Positions 63,991 to 64,000 of a stretch of DNA of 64,000 nt are shown here, piece by piece. The stretch spans positions 308,935-372,934 of the forward strand of contig VFIW01000043.1 of the NCBI GenBank assembly GCA_006386115.1, read 5' to 3'. The notes below the pieces were generated by a model. That model worked only from the letters and a program-made list of their open reading frames with translations. It searched no databases and had not been told where the DNA came from. This stretch comes from Globisporangium splendens. Its lineage: Eukaryota; Oomycota; Peronosporomycetes; Pythiales; Pythiaceae. Positions within the stretch are counted from its first letter, which is position 1; the number at the start of each line of letters is the position of its first letter. The translations under genes were made by a program, and so were the position numbers.

Positions 63991-64000
63991 AAAGTCACAA

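Noticed and set aside
1..64000. CRISPR arrays, rRNA, tRNA genes or bacterial operons
   Set aside because: No spaced direct repeats of the right kind and no tRNA-like cloverleaf noticed; the genes are spliced eukaryotic genes.

Overview
This is an oomycete nuclear contig, most likely Peronosporales/Pythiales sensu lato. The grounds are a tandem array of AA17-type pectin monooxygenases (an oomycete family), three exact copies of the oomycete core promoter GCTCATTYYNCAWTTT, a GPCR-phosphatidylinositol phosphate kinase fusion (the oomycete GK family), short introns of about 60-100 nt, and a Ty1/Copia element. The species cannot be named from the sequence.

Left part (1-13.4 kb): four secreted AA17 LPMO genes on the + strand (134, 3314, 7096, 12446), each with one intron at the same site. 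Copies 2-4 are duplicated as cassettes with their promoter, 3' UTR and about 0.5-0.75 kb of upstream spacer. An unrelated multi-pass membrane protein gene (8409-10744) sits between copies 3 and 4.

Centre (13.4-41.5 kb): on the - strand, a formin (FH2) gene whose reading frame runs into an exon with a chitobiase-C/Fn3_assoc-like domain and about 55-residue repeats. Meckelin (TMEM67/MKS3) diverges from it, the two start codons sharing bases. Then come a secreted CULT-MRH fusion (-), a membrane-anchored thioredoxin-fold protein (+), a PX protein (-), an EF-hand protein (+), and a 9.5 kb gene (-) for a very large protein with PDZ-like, EF-hand-like and membrane segments.

Right part (41.5-64 kb): a K+-dependent-type vacuolar H+-pyrophosphatase, a membrane-anchored NDP-sugar epimerase, a GPCR-PIPK, an RIIa/EF-hand gene split by an intact Copia element (5-bp target duplication, near-identical LTRs), a secreted GH31 glucosidase with a P-type trefoil domain, and at the edge the LTR of a second retrotransposon inserted into an older copy of the same LTR.

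Themes. AA17 and GH31 act on extracellular carbohydrate, and CULT-MRH and the epimerase point to secretory-pathway glycan handling. Meckelin and RIIa/EF-hand proteins belong to the flagellum of zoospores. Several genes carry single-base frame lesions, often in short homopolymers, while others are flawless. The pattern fits either indels left in a long-read assembly or decay of zoospore genes, and raw reads would decide.
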